DNA from: Triops longicaudatus
Taxonomy: Eukaryota > Arthropoda > Branchiopoda > Notostraca > Triopsidae
Length of the DNA stretch: 64,000 nt
Direction of reading: 5' to 3'
NCBI GenBank assembly: GCA_022885665.1
Contig: JAGQDJ010000260.1
Span: 1,736,001-1,800,000, forward strand
A model generated the notes under the pieces. It searched no databases and was not told where the DNA came from. It saw only the letters and a program-made list of their open reading frames with translations. Below, one piece after another: positions 47,185 through 60,900 of this stretch; within the stretch, counting starts at the first letter, position 1; each line of letters opens with the position of its first letter. A program made the position numbers and the translations under genes.

Positions 47185-47602
47185 CTAGTTCCTGATATCA
47201 GCTAGGTTTTCAGCTTTTAAAGCCAGGGGATTGTAGCTACTATAATTGTTTGGCGCAGGTAACCCTATTTTTATGTCTTCATCTGATTCTGCCGAGGGAT
47301 CCAAACTCATGGAGTCTTCTTCGTCGCTAATGGCTCCATTGTGGTCCTGGTCATCGTCGTGCTGGTGACTGCGAGCAGAGTCGGTCACCTTGCCCACAAA
47401 ATTACGAATGTCTTCAAAGTATTCGTGGGTCTTGTCCTCGTGCGAGAAAGAACCCCCCGGACTGGTCACATCCCCGCTGACGCTGCTTCCGGGACTGGCC
47501 GACGTGCCGTGATCCATACCTTCTTGGCCTTCCATTTCATGTTTCTTTAAATGGCGGTCCAAATTCGTCTGTTGACCAAAGCAGCGATCACACAAAGGAC
47601 AC
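47185..47602 (-). CDS. ham: ham copy B last exon: finger 10 and acidic tail
   Basis: Acceptor ctttgtag/G completes the Arg codon. Encodes [32 protein letters not shown] and an Asp/Glu/Ser-rich stretch, ending ENLADIRN and TAG at 47185-47187. Confidence 0.92.
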
Positions 47603-49906
47603 CTACAAAGAAAATCGAGTTATAGTTCACCAACTTTCAAAAATTCCTAATCATATCTTTTCTTTTTTTATACATACCTGAAAGGTTTCTCTTTGTTGTG
47701 AATATTGCGCACATGTCGCTGCAGATTGGAGGAAATCGAGAACGATCGTTCGCAGTACTTGCATTTGTACGGCTGCTCTCCGGTGTGCGTTCTTAGATGG
47801 CGCGTCAGATTAGCCGATCGGGGAAATACTTTACCGCAATACTTGCACGAGTAACGATCCCGTGCACTCGCTGCAGGTGTCATTCCGTTCCCCGCGGCGC
47901 TTAAACTCTTGAGCCCACCGGGAGCCGACGTCGGGACGTTTAGCAACGCTTCATAAGGTTTCGGTAAGCCCGGCGGCAACTGTCGGTGCAGAAAGTCCAG
48001 GGTCCTTAGATTGAAGCCGTTGAAGAGAGGATTGAACAACGGGTACCGAGAATGCATCAGAGAGGGCGTGAGGGAGGCCGTTGCTCCATAACCGCCATAA
48101 AAGTTTGGCGTTGCGGCAGGACGATCCAAACGATACATGGCATCCAGCATTAAAGGGTGAAAGGGACGGGGATAAGCCATAGGGGTAGTGGTGTTAACAC
48201 TGCCCATTGGGTTAAGGTTTGGAGAAAGCAACGAAGAGGTCGAGGAGGGCGAAAAAAACGTCGCTGAACCATTCGGAGACGGTTTGGTTGGGGACTCCAG
48301 CCGACTGGCCTTTATTTCATCATTTTTGCGATGCGAATACGTGGGGACTTCGCGAGAGTCTTCTCGGTCAAAATCAGAAGGTGACATTGTTTGCGGACGC
48401 CCTATTTCTGAAGCGATAGGGTTCGAATGCTTGGAAGCTGGCGTCGGGCTCCGGCGACTGCTACCATGGCTCTGAATTGAAATGTCATCCTCGCTGTCTA
48501 CGTCTTCGTCATCTGGTTGGACGTTGGATGCACACGCTAGTGGCGAACGGTTGGTGACGCTCAGGTCCAAAGGCAGCTCTTCCGTTTTCGCTTTTTTGGG
48601 TGAAGGATTTTCAGTCTCGTGGCCGGCATCAGGTTCGTGGCGTTTTGCTGGACTGCAATGGGGTGACACAGCAGCAGGAACTCTGGTGACGTCTGTCACT
48701 GAAGGGACTGATACTTCAGCAGCTCGACCAGTTATTTCCGGAGATCTTGAACGCTTGACGGTGTTGTCTACTTTGTGGCTGGTTTTGGCCTCGTGAGGCG
48801 GCGAGAGGGATGAGACTACGCTTGAATTGATTGTGTCGCTGACCGAGTTTGTTTCTCCTTCACGAGGTGTGGGAGTTAACGGAACTGTGGCGCCTTTCTC
48901 GTTCTTTTCCATATTGAGATGAAACTCGGGTTTGAAGTTGGGCAAGAAATGGTTCAGGTTGAAAGTATGAGCCAAGTTGGCATTAAAGTTGGCATACAAG
49001 TTCGGATACAGCGGGTACGTTGGACGAGGGTAGAGCAGCAGTGGATTAGGTGATAAATGCGGTGGAAGCTGAGGAGGGACAGGGTAACCCGGAGTATTGG
49101 CGGGGAGCGGGGTATGGTGATGAGGCATAGTAGCTGTAGTTAAACTTGCAGAAGTACTAACTGACGTAGAAATGGCCGAGGACGTTGGGCCTGCACTGGC
49201 AGAATCGCAAAACCGGCGGTGTTTGGTCAACGAAGTAACTGTGGAGAACGCTTGTCCACACCGTGGGCACCGTATTTGCATGCGGCAATCGGCGTGCATG
49301 CGTTTGTGACGGCACAGGTTGGAAAACTGGGTGTAAGCTTTCAGACAAACTTCACACTGAAAGGGCTTGACGGAGGAATGGATGTGCGTGTGCTGCTTGA
49401 GGCCGCTGGAGGTAGCGAACGTTTTGCCGCACTCTGTACACGCGTGAGCTCGCGCTCCCACGTGATTCGAACGAATGTGCCGCTGGAGATTAGACGGATC
49501 CGAGAAAATTTTTGGACAGTGTTCGCAGTTGTACCGACGTCCACTTTCGTGTACGCTAGTCAAGTCGAGATCGGACGCGCCGTTGAAACCCGTTGAGCCA
49601 CCGGTACTGGACTGGTTACTACTGTTGTTATTATTGTTGTTGTTCAAGTTAGGAACGGATGCACTGCCCAAGCCTAGGGCCAGGACAGCCGACGAGGAGT
49701 TGCCGAAAGATGAGAGATCTTCGCCCCCTTCCCTGTCGTAGCCTCCTGCGGATTCCGGATCTCGGTCAACGTGGTCGTGACCCTGGTCGTGGGCGTGGTT
49801 CTGATGTTGCAAAAGCAGTACGCGACTGCTAAACTGGCGAGGGCAGTTTGGGCACGAGTAGCGTCCTCGTTCGCACTGATGATGACTGGTAAGATGGGTA
49901 TCCAAC
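47185..49906 (-). CDS. ham: hamlet/PRDM3-PRDM16 ortholog (copy B, 5' partial)
   Basis: Two visible exons, 49906-47678 and 47602-47185, give 881 aa of C-terminal protein. Order: the His half of a finger (LDTHLTSHH), then fingers at about 16-39, 125-148, 154-176, 182-204 and 211-233. The last four, with [14 protein letters not shown] and [19 protein letters not shown], match fingers 4-7 of MECOM/PRDM16. A long Ser/Pro-rich region with PLDLS (445-449, CtBP type) follows, then fingers at 685-707, 713-736 and 744-764 and an acidic tail with [10 protein letters not shown] (804-813), which matches YFTEIRNFIG of MECOM. Expected role: neuronal-fate transcriptional repressor, as for Drosophila hamlet. 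The first visible codon is split (phase 2), so at least one upstream coding exon is missing; a PR domain, if present, is not recognised in the window. Confidence 0.92.
47678..49906 (-). CDS. ham: ham copy B internal exon: N-terminal finger array, PLDLS, fingers 8-9
   Basis: Acceptor gtgttctag/G TTG and donor TTCAG/gtatgt, phase 2 at both ends. An ATG at 49947 upstream is in frame but lies in intron sequence before the acceptor; the split finger shows the exon starts at 49906. Contains Asn and Ser runs ([14 protein letters not shown]). Confidence 0.9.
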
Positions 49907-52900
49907 CTAGAACACGTCGACAGATTAAAAAACTGTTTTTCGTTCAAGAATTACATAGCGTTGCATAAGAAATTCAGTCCAAAAGTTAAAGAGATTTGAA
50001 ATACGCGTATTAAGTCTGTTGCTAATAACTTAATGTCTATTGATTTATTGATAAATGTAATGTACTGTACGTAAGCAATATATTTCTTAAGTATGCGTGT
50101 CAAAATGTCGTCTAATGTTAATACAAAAGCAGACAATCACCAACAAGCAGCACTGAAATTAGCCTTCACTTGAATATGGATCGTGTAGGGGAGGATCGTT
50201 GGACGTTTCCAAAGAACAAGGGTGATTAAAAAGCTGTGGTCATTTTGTATGCTCTCTATCATCATATATGTATGATGGTCAGAAGGGGGTGAAGCGTTTG
50301 TATGCAAATGAGACAAGGGATTCCGTCAGGTGTGAGTGCAACCAGGTGGGGAGTGTTCCCACCACCAGAATGTAAAAAAGAGTTAAACAAATGCGGAGAC
50401 GCTTATGTCGCAAAGAGAAAAACAAAGTCGATTTTTGTTTCCTTCCAAAAAGGGTAAGCAAGGATAGGTGCACAACGAAAATCGACTCAATGCTACAGTG
50501 CTCCCCTTCCACAGTTTGTAATGCTTTTTTCAGTCCTTATAGCTCCTACAAAGAAGTCATGTATAAGCTTGTGTGATGTAGCCAAATTTACATATAATTT
50601 ACGGTCATCGATAGCAATAGTCGTTGGTCCAAGAAAACCCCACGTGTGTACAGCGAACAGTTCCTTAATTGCATTCTTTCCTTCATTAACCACCCCTTAA
50701 AAAACACCGAATAATTTACGAACCCAATTGGCTGTGGTCCCGTATTGACAAATATGCCGGCTAATGCATCAAACAAACAATAAAACGTGACCCGAGTGTT
50801 CGATTAATACGGGCATGGCTTATTTAGTATAACCGACAAGCTTGATTTTTTTGCCATTGTTTTTAGTATTGTCTTCTTGTGAGACACTTCGCGCAAAACG
50901 TGTCTCGCAATCTGGTGCGCGTCATACTAACGTTATCTCTCTCTGTGAAATTTTAAAGAATTCTCGTTGAAAATGACATTGCAGTATACTGTTCTACATG
51001 TTTGCGGCAGGAAGCGAACAGTAAATTCTCTTATACTGAGAAAAAGAAAAAGTCCCGATATTTCTAGCATTTTACGTTACAATACCAAGTCAGGCAGATT
51101 TATACTCATAACTCTTAATAGTAGTAGACTTCTCTGCGTTTAATGACATGTACACAATATAATGATTGATAGCCTACTTCACTTTCGGTCTAATCTTCTT
51201 TATACTCGAAACTGTGTTAGTCATGAATGGCCAAGTTGGTCGACGTTGTCATTAAAAAGTTCAACAAACGGCAACTTACTGCGCTAAGGTTCCCCAAAAT
51301 CGGTCGCAATATTCACAAGGATAGCAGTCTTCTTGGCAAGGAATTAAGGAATTTACGGTGGCACGGCCGTGAAAGCGCTCTGATCCTGTTAGGGACACCA
51401 CAAGGGCAAGAGAAAAACAAGAACATGTAAGTATTAATAAAACGCCGTCATAACATTTTGATTCTCAGCCTTTATTATCCAACTTACTGCACCCTCTTCT
51501 AGCTTTCCTTAGCCAGAAAACCTTTTAGTGGCGAGGAGTATTAAAAGTCTTCGCACTTCTCATGTTCATAAGTGACTTTCGTGGCCTAAGCTTTTGTTCC
51601 TGATCTATTCTTCGTTCACTAAACGAGAATCAACAATACGTATACATATGCATATATACTAGGAGTGAAGTTGTTAGTATGGCTAATGCGTCCAAACGTC
51701 TCGAAAACTACGGACCTCATAAAAAAAGCTTTGTTTCCTTTTTACCTGTCCCCCACCCCCTTTTTCTAACGACAAGCGTGTGGGTATAGAACGACGGATA
51801 GGGTATTTTGCATGTAACGCGTCTGTCTCTTCCTCTGTGCCAGCATATTAAGAAGCCAGGCGTATATACCTTATAGCTTATTATGGTTTGAAAAGGGGTT
51901 AATGGCTCATACCACTCACCCCTGGTAGTAAAAAAAAAAGCCTCAAAACCCTTTCGCTTGCTGCTCTCAGTAGAAATAATGCTACTGATGCCTTTATAGG
52001 AATCCGATAAGGTGTCGGCCTCCTCATCCCGCCGTACATGCAAGCATGTAAAAAAAGAAAGAAGCAAAGGGGAAAAAGGTTCACCGCCGTGTTACTGTCT
52101 TATGTCGCCGGACAGGGCTCTCTATTGTTGCCCTGACAGTCCCTTTTTAGCTTTAGCACTGGCCACGACCAGCTCAGGACCTCTGACACCCCCACACAAA
52201 AAGCTTCGGACTATAAAAATGTATCCTTTTCTTTCCCTCTTAATGCTTTTTCGTCGTGGAGGGTAAGATTTCTGGACGGAATTCTAGATTTACATTTCCC
52301 TCCTCGCACCCTAGACACGAATCTTTGTTTTACTTGGAGGGAGACATTGGGTTCTAAAGCCACAATCGTTTATAAAAGGGGACAACGCCAAGCTTCATAT
52401 GAAGTTGGTCATAAGCAAAAGGCGGTGGATTTTTATTGCGAAACTATCTCGACTTTTAGCCTGGGCAGTAAGTTAGCGTGTTCGGAAGCCATCAATGAAG
52501 CTATCCAACCTGTCCGGCTGGCGCTGGGCGATTGCTCTATAGCCCCAACACTGCCTTCTCACAGCAAGAACGATCCAGCTCGCCTATAGAAACAGGAATA
52601 CCGCGCAATCAATAGACAACGTCGCTTTAATTGGAGCTTCTTTGATAGGTTTCCAGGAGCGATACGACTCACCCCTGGATTTACTGTCCCAGCTTTGCAT
52701 ATATTGCTTGCCGCCTCGGTGACCTAGTGCACGTTTCACGGATATATAACACACTCCATGTGGTAGACACTTTGATTGCAACTGTGAAACGATAGTCGTT
52801 CAAGTCCATCTTCGGTCCCCTACCTTAGTTTTACTTCTTGGCTTTTAAGATGATAAGGAAGCGTAAATCGGTTCCATGGAAAGCTGTACATTGCTAGCAT

Positions 52901-54545
52901 TTCACAATATTCATTTGCGCCTTGTATAGCGTGCTTCCTAACGACCTATCGACGTATCGACACTCGTGTTGTCTTTCCGAGACCCCTTTACCTGAACAAT
53001 GCAACTTCTCTGGTTTTGCAGCTGGAAATAAGGATATAGCACTTGTCACTTATTGCACCGAATGTTGGAAACCATGAAACGCTGATTCAAAAGTAGGCAC
53101 ACAGATATCAACTCTTAATTTAATAGACATATTAGTCCGGTATATTGAACTAGTATATTAAAGTCACCAGCGTTGTAGTGTTACCCGCTTAGGCTGAAAG
53201 TTAACTGAGATTAAGCAGAAACGAGAAGAGGGTTTTGGGTTGACATTTCGGACGTTAGAATCGGAGCTTGACCATCACCTGTGTCCGCTCTGGCTAAATT
53301 TCATCCCTGACGCAAAAAGTAATGACGAGGAGCTAAGGTGAGCAACAGCAGCAATCAGTCAACCAAATCACACATTTTTTTTTCTTTCACATTTGTTGCC
53401 GTTTTGTTTTCAAAGCCCTGCTGTGCTACATGAGTGCAGATGCAGTCACTGTCAGTCGTTTGAGGGGGATTAATGCATTACCATTTCACGAATATGCTCA
53501 TAATCCTGGTCGAGGGCTATACATGTTTCCCCTCTGGGTCGCGGGGTTCTCTATGAGTATAGGGAAGACAATGTGAGTGCATCTGCATTGGGCTTTCCAT
53601 TGCGCTTCCTGCCACTGAGGTGCAAAGGTGATTTCCAGAACACCTGCCCGACTGGTGAAACTACCCTATACCAGAAATGCTTCTCATTTATGTGTATCCT
53701 CAGCCAGATCATGAATACGCGTTTGGCTGTAGGACTCATTAAACGGTGATCCATTTTTCAGAATTTCTGGCGCTTTGCTTGGCAGGAACGACAAGATTAG
53801 GAAAGGTTTGGCATACTTGAAATAGGCAAAATCTACCGCACACGGTTTCGTAGTAAGACTAATTTCCCCGCAACGGAAAGTAAGAGATTTTCGTCGAATT
53901 CTGATAACACGAACCGGCACTTACTGATAACTGCCAAAGAAATTGGTGAGTTTGACCGCGAAGGAAGTGACTGCGGAATTTGACGTCAATTACATGACGG
54001 GGGGAAAGGAGTCTTTTCCGGGATCCCGAAGAGCAAGTAACAGCTTTCCGTTCCGTATATGCACCGAATTAGGGGGTGAGAGGGGGTGCGATTGGGGGCG
54101 GGTTATACTTTCGCTTTGTCGTTCTGTGCTATGTTCCCTTTTATTCTGAGGGTGCAGAAGCTTTTGGGTTCTCTTTATTGTGGTCACGCATTGATGGATT
54201 CCCTCTCTGATTTTATATAACTACGGAGTTACACGGAGGCAGTCAAAACCTAAAAGACGCATTCGCTGTTACCCCCTTTCCACTTCTGTCATGACGGGGG
54301 GCTCACACTTTATATTATAGAAATGTGTGATCTGTGGGATAGGTTAGCGGAAATGGATGGATGAGACAGGCATCTGCTAGCTTTATTCCAACTGTGGATC
54401 AGCCTATTGCAACTAATTGAGCTATTCAACAGACGTCATATTTTTGTCAAAGCAGTCTGGACTGTTTTCGCTCATTTCGGCGCTCGGCCGCACTTACTCA
54501 GGGAGTCATAATGTACCAAAAGGCAAAAGAAGGAAATCAATTTAC

Positions 54546-54649
54546 CTGAGTCGCTGTCAGAATAAGTGCGGTCTGCTGAGCTCTCCATGAACGGGACACC
54601 GAAGTTTGCAGATTCCCATTCAAATATGGCTGTCTTTCTTGATCCAAAC
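54546..54649 (-). CDS. candidate 5' exon of ham copy B (low confidence)
   Basis: Bounded on the minus strand by gtttacag/G and CTCAG/gtaaat, 104 nt. One frame is fully open and contains an ATG giving MESSADRTYSDSDS before the donor (phase 1). Copy-B exon 49906-47678 needs a phase-2 partner, so at least one more exon would have to lie between. No family match recognised; may be a 5' UTR exon or chance. Confidence 0.2.
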
Positions 54650-54904
54650 CTGTAAACAAAATAAACTCATAAATTCCGCAAATTTTCTTTGTTGGTTTTG
54701 CTAGATCGAACGAAAATCGTGACTAAGAAAACTGCGAACCAAGTTTTGTGTCCTTCAGCGCAACAATAAAAACAAAGAAAAGTGGGTGTCATTACCGCCC
54801 CCTTTCGTTGCGTCTGGACGGTTATGTACTGACATCGTTACAATTGAAGGCTTTTAGAGGCATTAGCGACCCCTAGAGCGTCCGCGGCTCTGAACCGCCG
54901 TCAC

Positions 54905-54914
54905 GTCACGTGAC
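54905..54914. promoter_or_regulatory. GTCACGTGAC palindrome (E-box / CLEAR-type)
   Basis: Perfect 10-bp palindrome containing CACGTG in a short CpG-rich stretch (54880-54920), 256 bp upstream, in minus-strand orientation, of the candidate exon at 54546-54649. Matches the bHLH-Zip (USF/TFEB-type) consensus. Role inferred. Confidence 0.3.
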
Positions 54915-57900
54915 GACGCTAAAGAAAAGGAATCAACACTTTTACATCGCCAACGTCTGTACAAAAGCGTTCGGAGTGATTGCCGAGGGACGAAAATCAA
55001 GGGTGCTGCACACAGAAGCGAACCTTCACTATATAGCAGCCAAAGTCCCGATAATGACCATGAAGCCCACAATTGGCCAGATTGTGGCGATGGAGCAGCT
55101 CTTGGTTTCTGGTTAAAGGAAAAACCATTTGCGGGCTTTAGATTTTCGGCGCATTTGATCTACCCAGACCATGGCACGAACCGTAGCCCCGAGTAGAAAT
55201 TGGTCACCGCCTGATTGTGTCGATTCTCGACGGTTGGAATCAATGCACAGAGAAAGGTAGGCCTACAAGGTAGCCTAATATTTGTTACGTGGCGTGCCTA
55301 CATGGCAAGCATCAGAATCACTTCAGTCGTGGACTTTTAGCTTCAACTTAAGTCTCCCCAGACACCAAAAAGCGGAAGATAATGTAAGGATATAGAATTG
55401 GATCATTAGTGGCACTCTGGAAGAGAAGTGACAAGCGTTGTCACTACCGTAATGGCGTCATGCCTAGGAGAGCAACCATTATACTTGGTGCCTGCATAAG
55501 AAATTCCCTCCGTTGGCCAACAATTTAGTGTATAGCCAAGGTTTCAATGCAGTACACGAAGCTTTTTTCAGACCTCCAAAGGAGAAAGCAAAGTTTCCAG
55601 TATACTGAGTGAAAGACGTCTCCACGCTTATCATTAGCGCTGAATGGAGACTACGTTTACCAACACCTGGAAGGGTTCTTTTTAACCCTATTGCGTTAAA
55701 GACATCAATGAATTTAGCTTAACGGAATAAGGAGACCTTTCTTATGTGTCAGTGGTTAAATGCTAGTGAACGAGAAAAAAGCGGAAGTGTATAAACAAGG
55801 AAGCGTTGGCGGGGGGTGGAGGGAAATTATACTCCTTGAGTCCGTTTTTTTTTGTTCTGGTTTCGTGAAATAGTAGGCATGAGAGCTTCCTCAGTTGGTG
55901 GGAGGCATGTGTTAAGATGCAGAACATGTAAGGCAGAAGAGCAAGAGTATGGGTTCTTGTGAGGACGCATCGCGCAAGCAGTCAGAAAGAGACTCCTACC
56001 ATTAATATCTTGGTTTGGGGTTTCTTTGTCCAGAACCGGAGGGTGTGAATGAGCCGTTGGTTTGAATGTAAAGTCGCTTCGTCTTTTACCACCACTATAG
56101 CCGTGACAGCATGACAGCGCTTGGCCATCATCAGCTAACCCACGCCACTGCCAAGACAAGCAAGCAGTGAAGAAGATCTTGAGTTTTGGCCCTTGGTTTC
56201 GAAAGTGGGATGACCATTTCCGGTCCTTTGCTAGTTTCTGTAGTTTCACGTTTCAAGTTTTTGGGAGAGACCAAGACACTTTTTACTTCGTCTTGTGCTA
56301 GCTCTTCTTGTCTTGGCTATTTTCTCACTCGACTCCTCCGGCCTGTGGTGTCGGTGCTTGTTAAAGAATCAAAAGGCCAGCTTCTACCGTTCAAGCTGAA
56401 AACCAGCAGGCTAAAGAGCTTTGTAAGTGTTCCCCATTCACTTCCCCATAATGAGAAGCAGAGCGTCACAAAAAAAGGCGCTGGGTTTTGCGCTAAACTA
56501 ATTTAGAGCAATTTACGCCTTTTGTCGCAGAAATGATTTAGGGTTAGTCCCGCGACAAAAGAAAATTTTCATCTGATCTACTTTGATACAAGAGCCCATG
56601 GGAGAGCATGCGAGGGCTTCCGGTGGTGTTCTAAAGAGGGTGTGAAATAATATGAAAACTTTGGCGGCTATCAAAGCCAGCTGACTCCCGGGGAGAGACG
56701 ATGTGATCTATGAAACTCATATGGAGAGTTTATAGCGGCGTGCGAAGACTCGCTCGCTCCACGTCTTGCTCTTCGCGATTTGGAAAATCAAGTTCCGTTG
56801 CTGGGAGCAAACAACCTGCTCTTGGTGCATTTATAGTCACATTTCCTAAAGATCTACAGCAAAAGCTGTTCCGCCAAGACCTAGTCGCCCCCTCTTAACC
56901 CCATTTAGCTAGAATGTTATTGGTCAATTAACCCTTATTCGTTGACCTGATGAGCTCCGTGGATAATTGCAATGGGAGTTAAGCGTGGGCTTATGATGCC
57001 AGCTTTGCAGCATGCTTATGTAAGTGGGCAAAGGTTAGGTCAACGGTATGAGAGCCATAAGTCAAGGGTCAAGTCAGAGGGTTAAAAGGGAGTCAAGCGC
57101 CACACACATGTGTTGCACATGTCTTGCATGAAGTCCTTTTTAGACCTAGTCGGACACTATATAGCGACACATATACATACTCCTATATCTTTCCCTGTCT
57201 CCTCAGCACAGATAGTGTTTTGGTGGGGGGAGTGAAGGGCTAAGAAGCATAAGGATTACAGAAATTGGTTGTCCGGCCACTGCCGGGCTCGAAAGTCAGC
57301 GCGAGAGGTTCTACTCAACCTGTCGACCCCAGCTGACGCGTCCCTTTTTCTCCTTTTTCGGGCTGCAATGCTAGTACGACGCGCCAACAATCCCGCGAAA
57401 CAAGACCATTGGACATGGCGGACACATATGTCACCTTCGCGATAGCATCCGTTCATAACTGTACGAGTTTACTCAGGGTATGAAAAAAAAGCTAAATGTC
57501 TCGTAAGGGCAATGGATTTTTCCGGTAATCTTCTGAAAGTATCGTACTACATTTTATTCTTTATCAGCTTGAAATATCCGGCATCTGGCTATAAATGGCA
57601 AGCTGATAAAATTTGAATAGCCTTCAAGGATGGGCTAATTATCACCCGGTTGATTAGGTTCCCTTGCTGTGTGTATTTTGCACTTGAGAGAAGCCACTGA
57701 CTTATCGCTGAAACGCTTCTGTGTAAATTAGTCCGGTTAACTAACGCATACACAGTGTTCACTCTATTAACGCTCCGGAAGAGTGATAGGGAACAGGGTT
57801 CAGATTTGATCCTGGACTTGTTAACATGTAACGTTGCGGGGGTTACTGATGAGTGCTAATCGTTCACAGTTCAGGAAGGTTTTGTTACCCCCGAGCGGCT

Positions 57901-60900
57901 AGAATGTAATTCCCTACCGGGGCAGCGCAGTCATTATGTGAAATCAGTGGAGCTGACCTAAGCCTCCACTTAACGACGGATGTGATGTGTTTAGGTACCA
58001 GGACAATTGCGGCTTTTCTGCTTGGACGCCTCGCCCGCTTCTTTAGCGTATGGACTATTAGAATTTTGATTCCTTCGCACCTCTGTCCTAACTTTCGACG
58101 GGAACGACGAGTTTTGGGCCTTCTTGGAGCTTGCAAGTTCACATCAGGATTTCTGGGTGCGCATTTATTGATCCTAATGCGGTATTGTCCAGACTCGCAG
58201 ATGCGGAGTACCGGTTATCTCCTGTGTGTCCTGGATGCGTGTGTCTATCACGTACTACAGGCCTGAATGTCTTCATAGGCATTCTGTGGAGAGACACATT
58301 CTCCGGGATCGAAGCTTTAGTAGACTAAAACAGCTAGCTAAGCTCGTTCTCAACAGAACAGTACTACAAGCAAAGGCCTCTTGCTTTCTCAGGAGGGGGT
58401 TTCCATTGCAGTGCAACAGGGTGAATCCTTCCCTCAAAGGTGCACACAGCAAAAGTTTGCGATGAGATGTTTTAAGAGAGGGCTTCTGTGCTGGGGACAA
58501 GAGCGCAAACCTGCGAACCCCAACCCCCCTGCGCTTCATTGCTTCTCCAGCGCCGAAAATTTTTCCTACACACATGTATAAAAGGGCTCCTTTTTAACAC
58601 ACCCAAATCCCTTCAGCATCCCCAACTGCGATGATACCACCCTAACCTTCCACACGATTCCCCGTGGAGTGACAACTTTATCCACTTCCCGTGCTGGGAT
58701 GCTTGAGTTCATCTGTTTTCTTTCCTAGAACAATTAGCTCACATTCTCTTCCTTTCGGAAATAGTCAAGCTCAGAGTTTCTGATTTTGTTGGCGTCCTTG
58801 TTTTTTAAGTCATACGTACTTTTGTTTTAAAAAACACAGTACGAGCAGTTGAAGGTAGGCGAAGGAATCCAAGGAAGTAAGGGGAAGCGATAATAGAGGT
58901 GTCAAAAACGGTTGAGGTTATTGTCGTCAATGAAGATGTCAGTTCGGAAGCCAGTAAGGCCATCCAGGGAGGGTTGTAATGTAAAAGAGACTTTAAAGAA
59001 TGAAAAGAAGAGAGGGATATGTCCCTCGGACAAGAGCGGTGATGGAACTCTACCAAGTTTCGTCCTTTTCATTGAAACTCATTCAAGATCAGTTTCGCAT
59101 GGTTACCCTCACACCATCCCTTCCTTTCTTTCGCTATTGAGGTACTGACGATGGCATGTCTCTCTATGAGCCCATGGTATTATGTACGTATAGTACAGTA
59201 CAGTACAGCTCTACAAGTTAAACTGTCCTCCCCAAAACTCCAGTTGTCTTCCTCCCCTTCTTCCCTCCCATGTATGCCTCGGCATCCCGCCAAAGGTGTG
59301 AGGATTTCAGGCCTGAATTGGCTGATCCCATTCCGCTCATGATCGCTTGATTTTCTTCTCAAAGAAACGCACGGTTTTCGGGAGGGGAGGTTGGGGAGTT
59401 TACTCATTGAAAAAGTGACTGACGAAAAGTATTGTTGGTACTGTCGCCGCTCACAAGGCCCTCAGATTATAAGCTATTGTCACTGTTGGTCGTCCCTACT
59501 GCCTTGTAGCATTTCTTCCCCGTAAGGTGATGATGGGACTTTTAGGTTTTATTTGCCTTGTGTAAAAACGCTGTATACTGGGAAAATCTAAATCATTGGC
59601 TACTGTCCACAGAGCGAATGAAGAGAAGCAAGGCAAAGGAAAAGACGGTTTTATGGTGCTCTCAGGTTTTCGACGAGTTAATTGCCGAAAGTCGATACGG
59701 ATCTATGCTAATTGTTGTCCTTGTACCCTTTGCCCCTGGAAAGTTGTTCTTCCCTGGACGTAGTTACAGTAGTTCCTGAAACCATAACGGGCCAGTTTGG
59801 CAACTAAAATAACCCTCTCGGACTTGGTTAGTAAAAACTTGATAGCGGGCGTTTTGTGCCAAGACTTTGGACGCGTCGTCAAGTGAAACTTGATTTATTC
59901 GACCAGTGTGCGAATAGGACATTGTTTATGGCCTTTATGTTGACAGTAGCAAAAAGTTTGGGCTGGGAAACTCAAATGAATCTTTGTGTGTCTTGTTTGA
60001 TTTCCACCCCGGTTTTGTTGGTCTTAGCTCTGGTCAAGTCGGGTCGCCTCGGAGTCATCTGCAGCTGAGAAAAGGTTCTCCGAGATTGATAAGATTGTAG
60101 AGCGTTGGGTGAAGAGAGACAAAGTGTCCTTCTGCAGCAAGGGGCAAAAGTCTTTAGGTAAAAGGTAGGTTACAACGCGTGGGTGCTCAGCCCTCGCGTT
60201 GTAAACGGCCCAATGATAAAATGATATGACAAGGATTAAGACAAGAAAGTCTTAAACGTCCGCCGACTGGCCGCCGAACGTTCGTTGTCTACGTGTATCA
60301 GGAAACTTTTCCTTACGTGCGTCATCTTTTATCCCCAGAACCATGTCGGCGACAAAAGTCTCAGTTAGTCTCGAAAAGTTTTCCTCTGATTAGTCGGCAC
60401 AAGGTGTCGTAAAGATGACTCGCATGTTGTATGCAAGTAAACTTAAGGCCAAGGGAGAGGTCGCCCATGTACACTGATAAGGTCCGAAACTTTCATGTCC
60501 TGAGTAAAGGAACCATAAATCTTGTTTTCAATTTTTACTTGCCGTTCTACTTATTAGTACGATTGGGAAGTTGGGAACGGAGGTTGATTGGGGCTTGTGT
60601 ATTTTATGGACTGATAATACTTAAGTCCTCTCCACCGAAAAGTTGGGATTTCACAAAAACGGTTTTTAGATTGCGCCTTTATGTTCCCCGCTTCTTTCGC
60701 ATCGGCACACACCGACCAAGATAGTTTAGACACAAGTTGCACATACACCAACTGGGGTTACGCGTGGAACCGAGGATTACAGATACGAGCAAAGTTAACT
60801 ACGCCAAAAACCCTGCGGTTGGCAACCAAAGAACGGAGCCCAAAAGACAGAAGAGAAGAATTTGTGGTATTTCCCCATCTGTGGTTTAAGGAGTCTGCGA

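Noticed and set aside
49912..49947. In-frame ATG upstream of copy B's first visible finger as translation start
   Set aside because: It would begin inside a zinc finger that has lost its Cys pair, and a tgttctag acceptor lies between it and the conserved sequence, so the ATG is intronic.
55827..56249. 140-codon open frame on - next to the ham 5' region
   Set aside because: Checked as a possible upstream ham exon; it contains no C2H2 or PR-domain motif.
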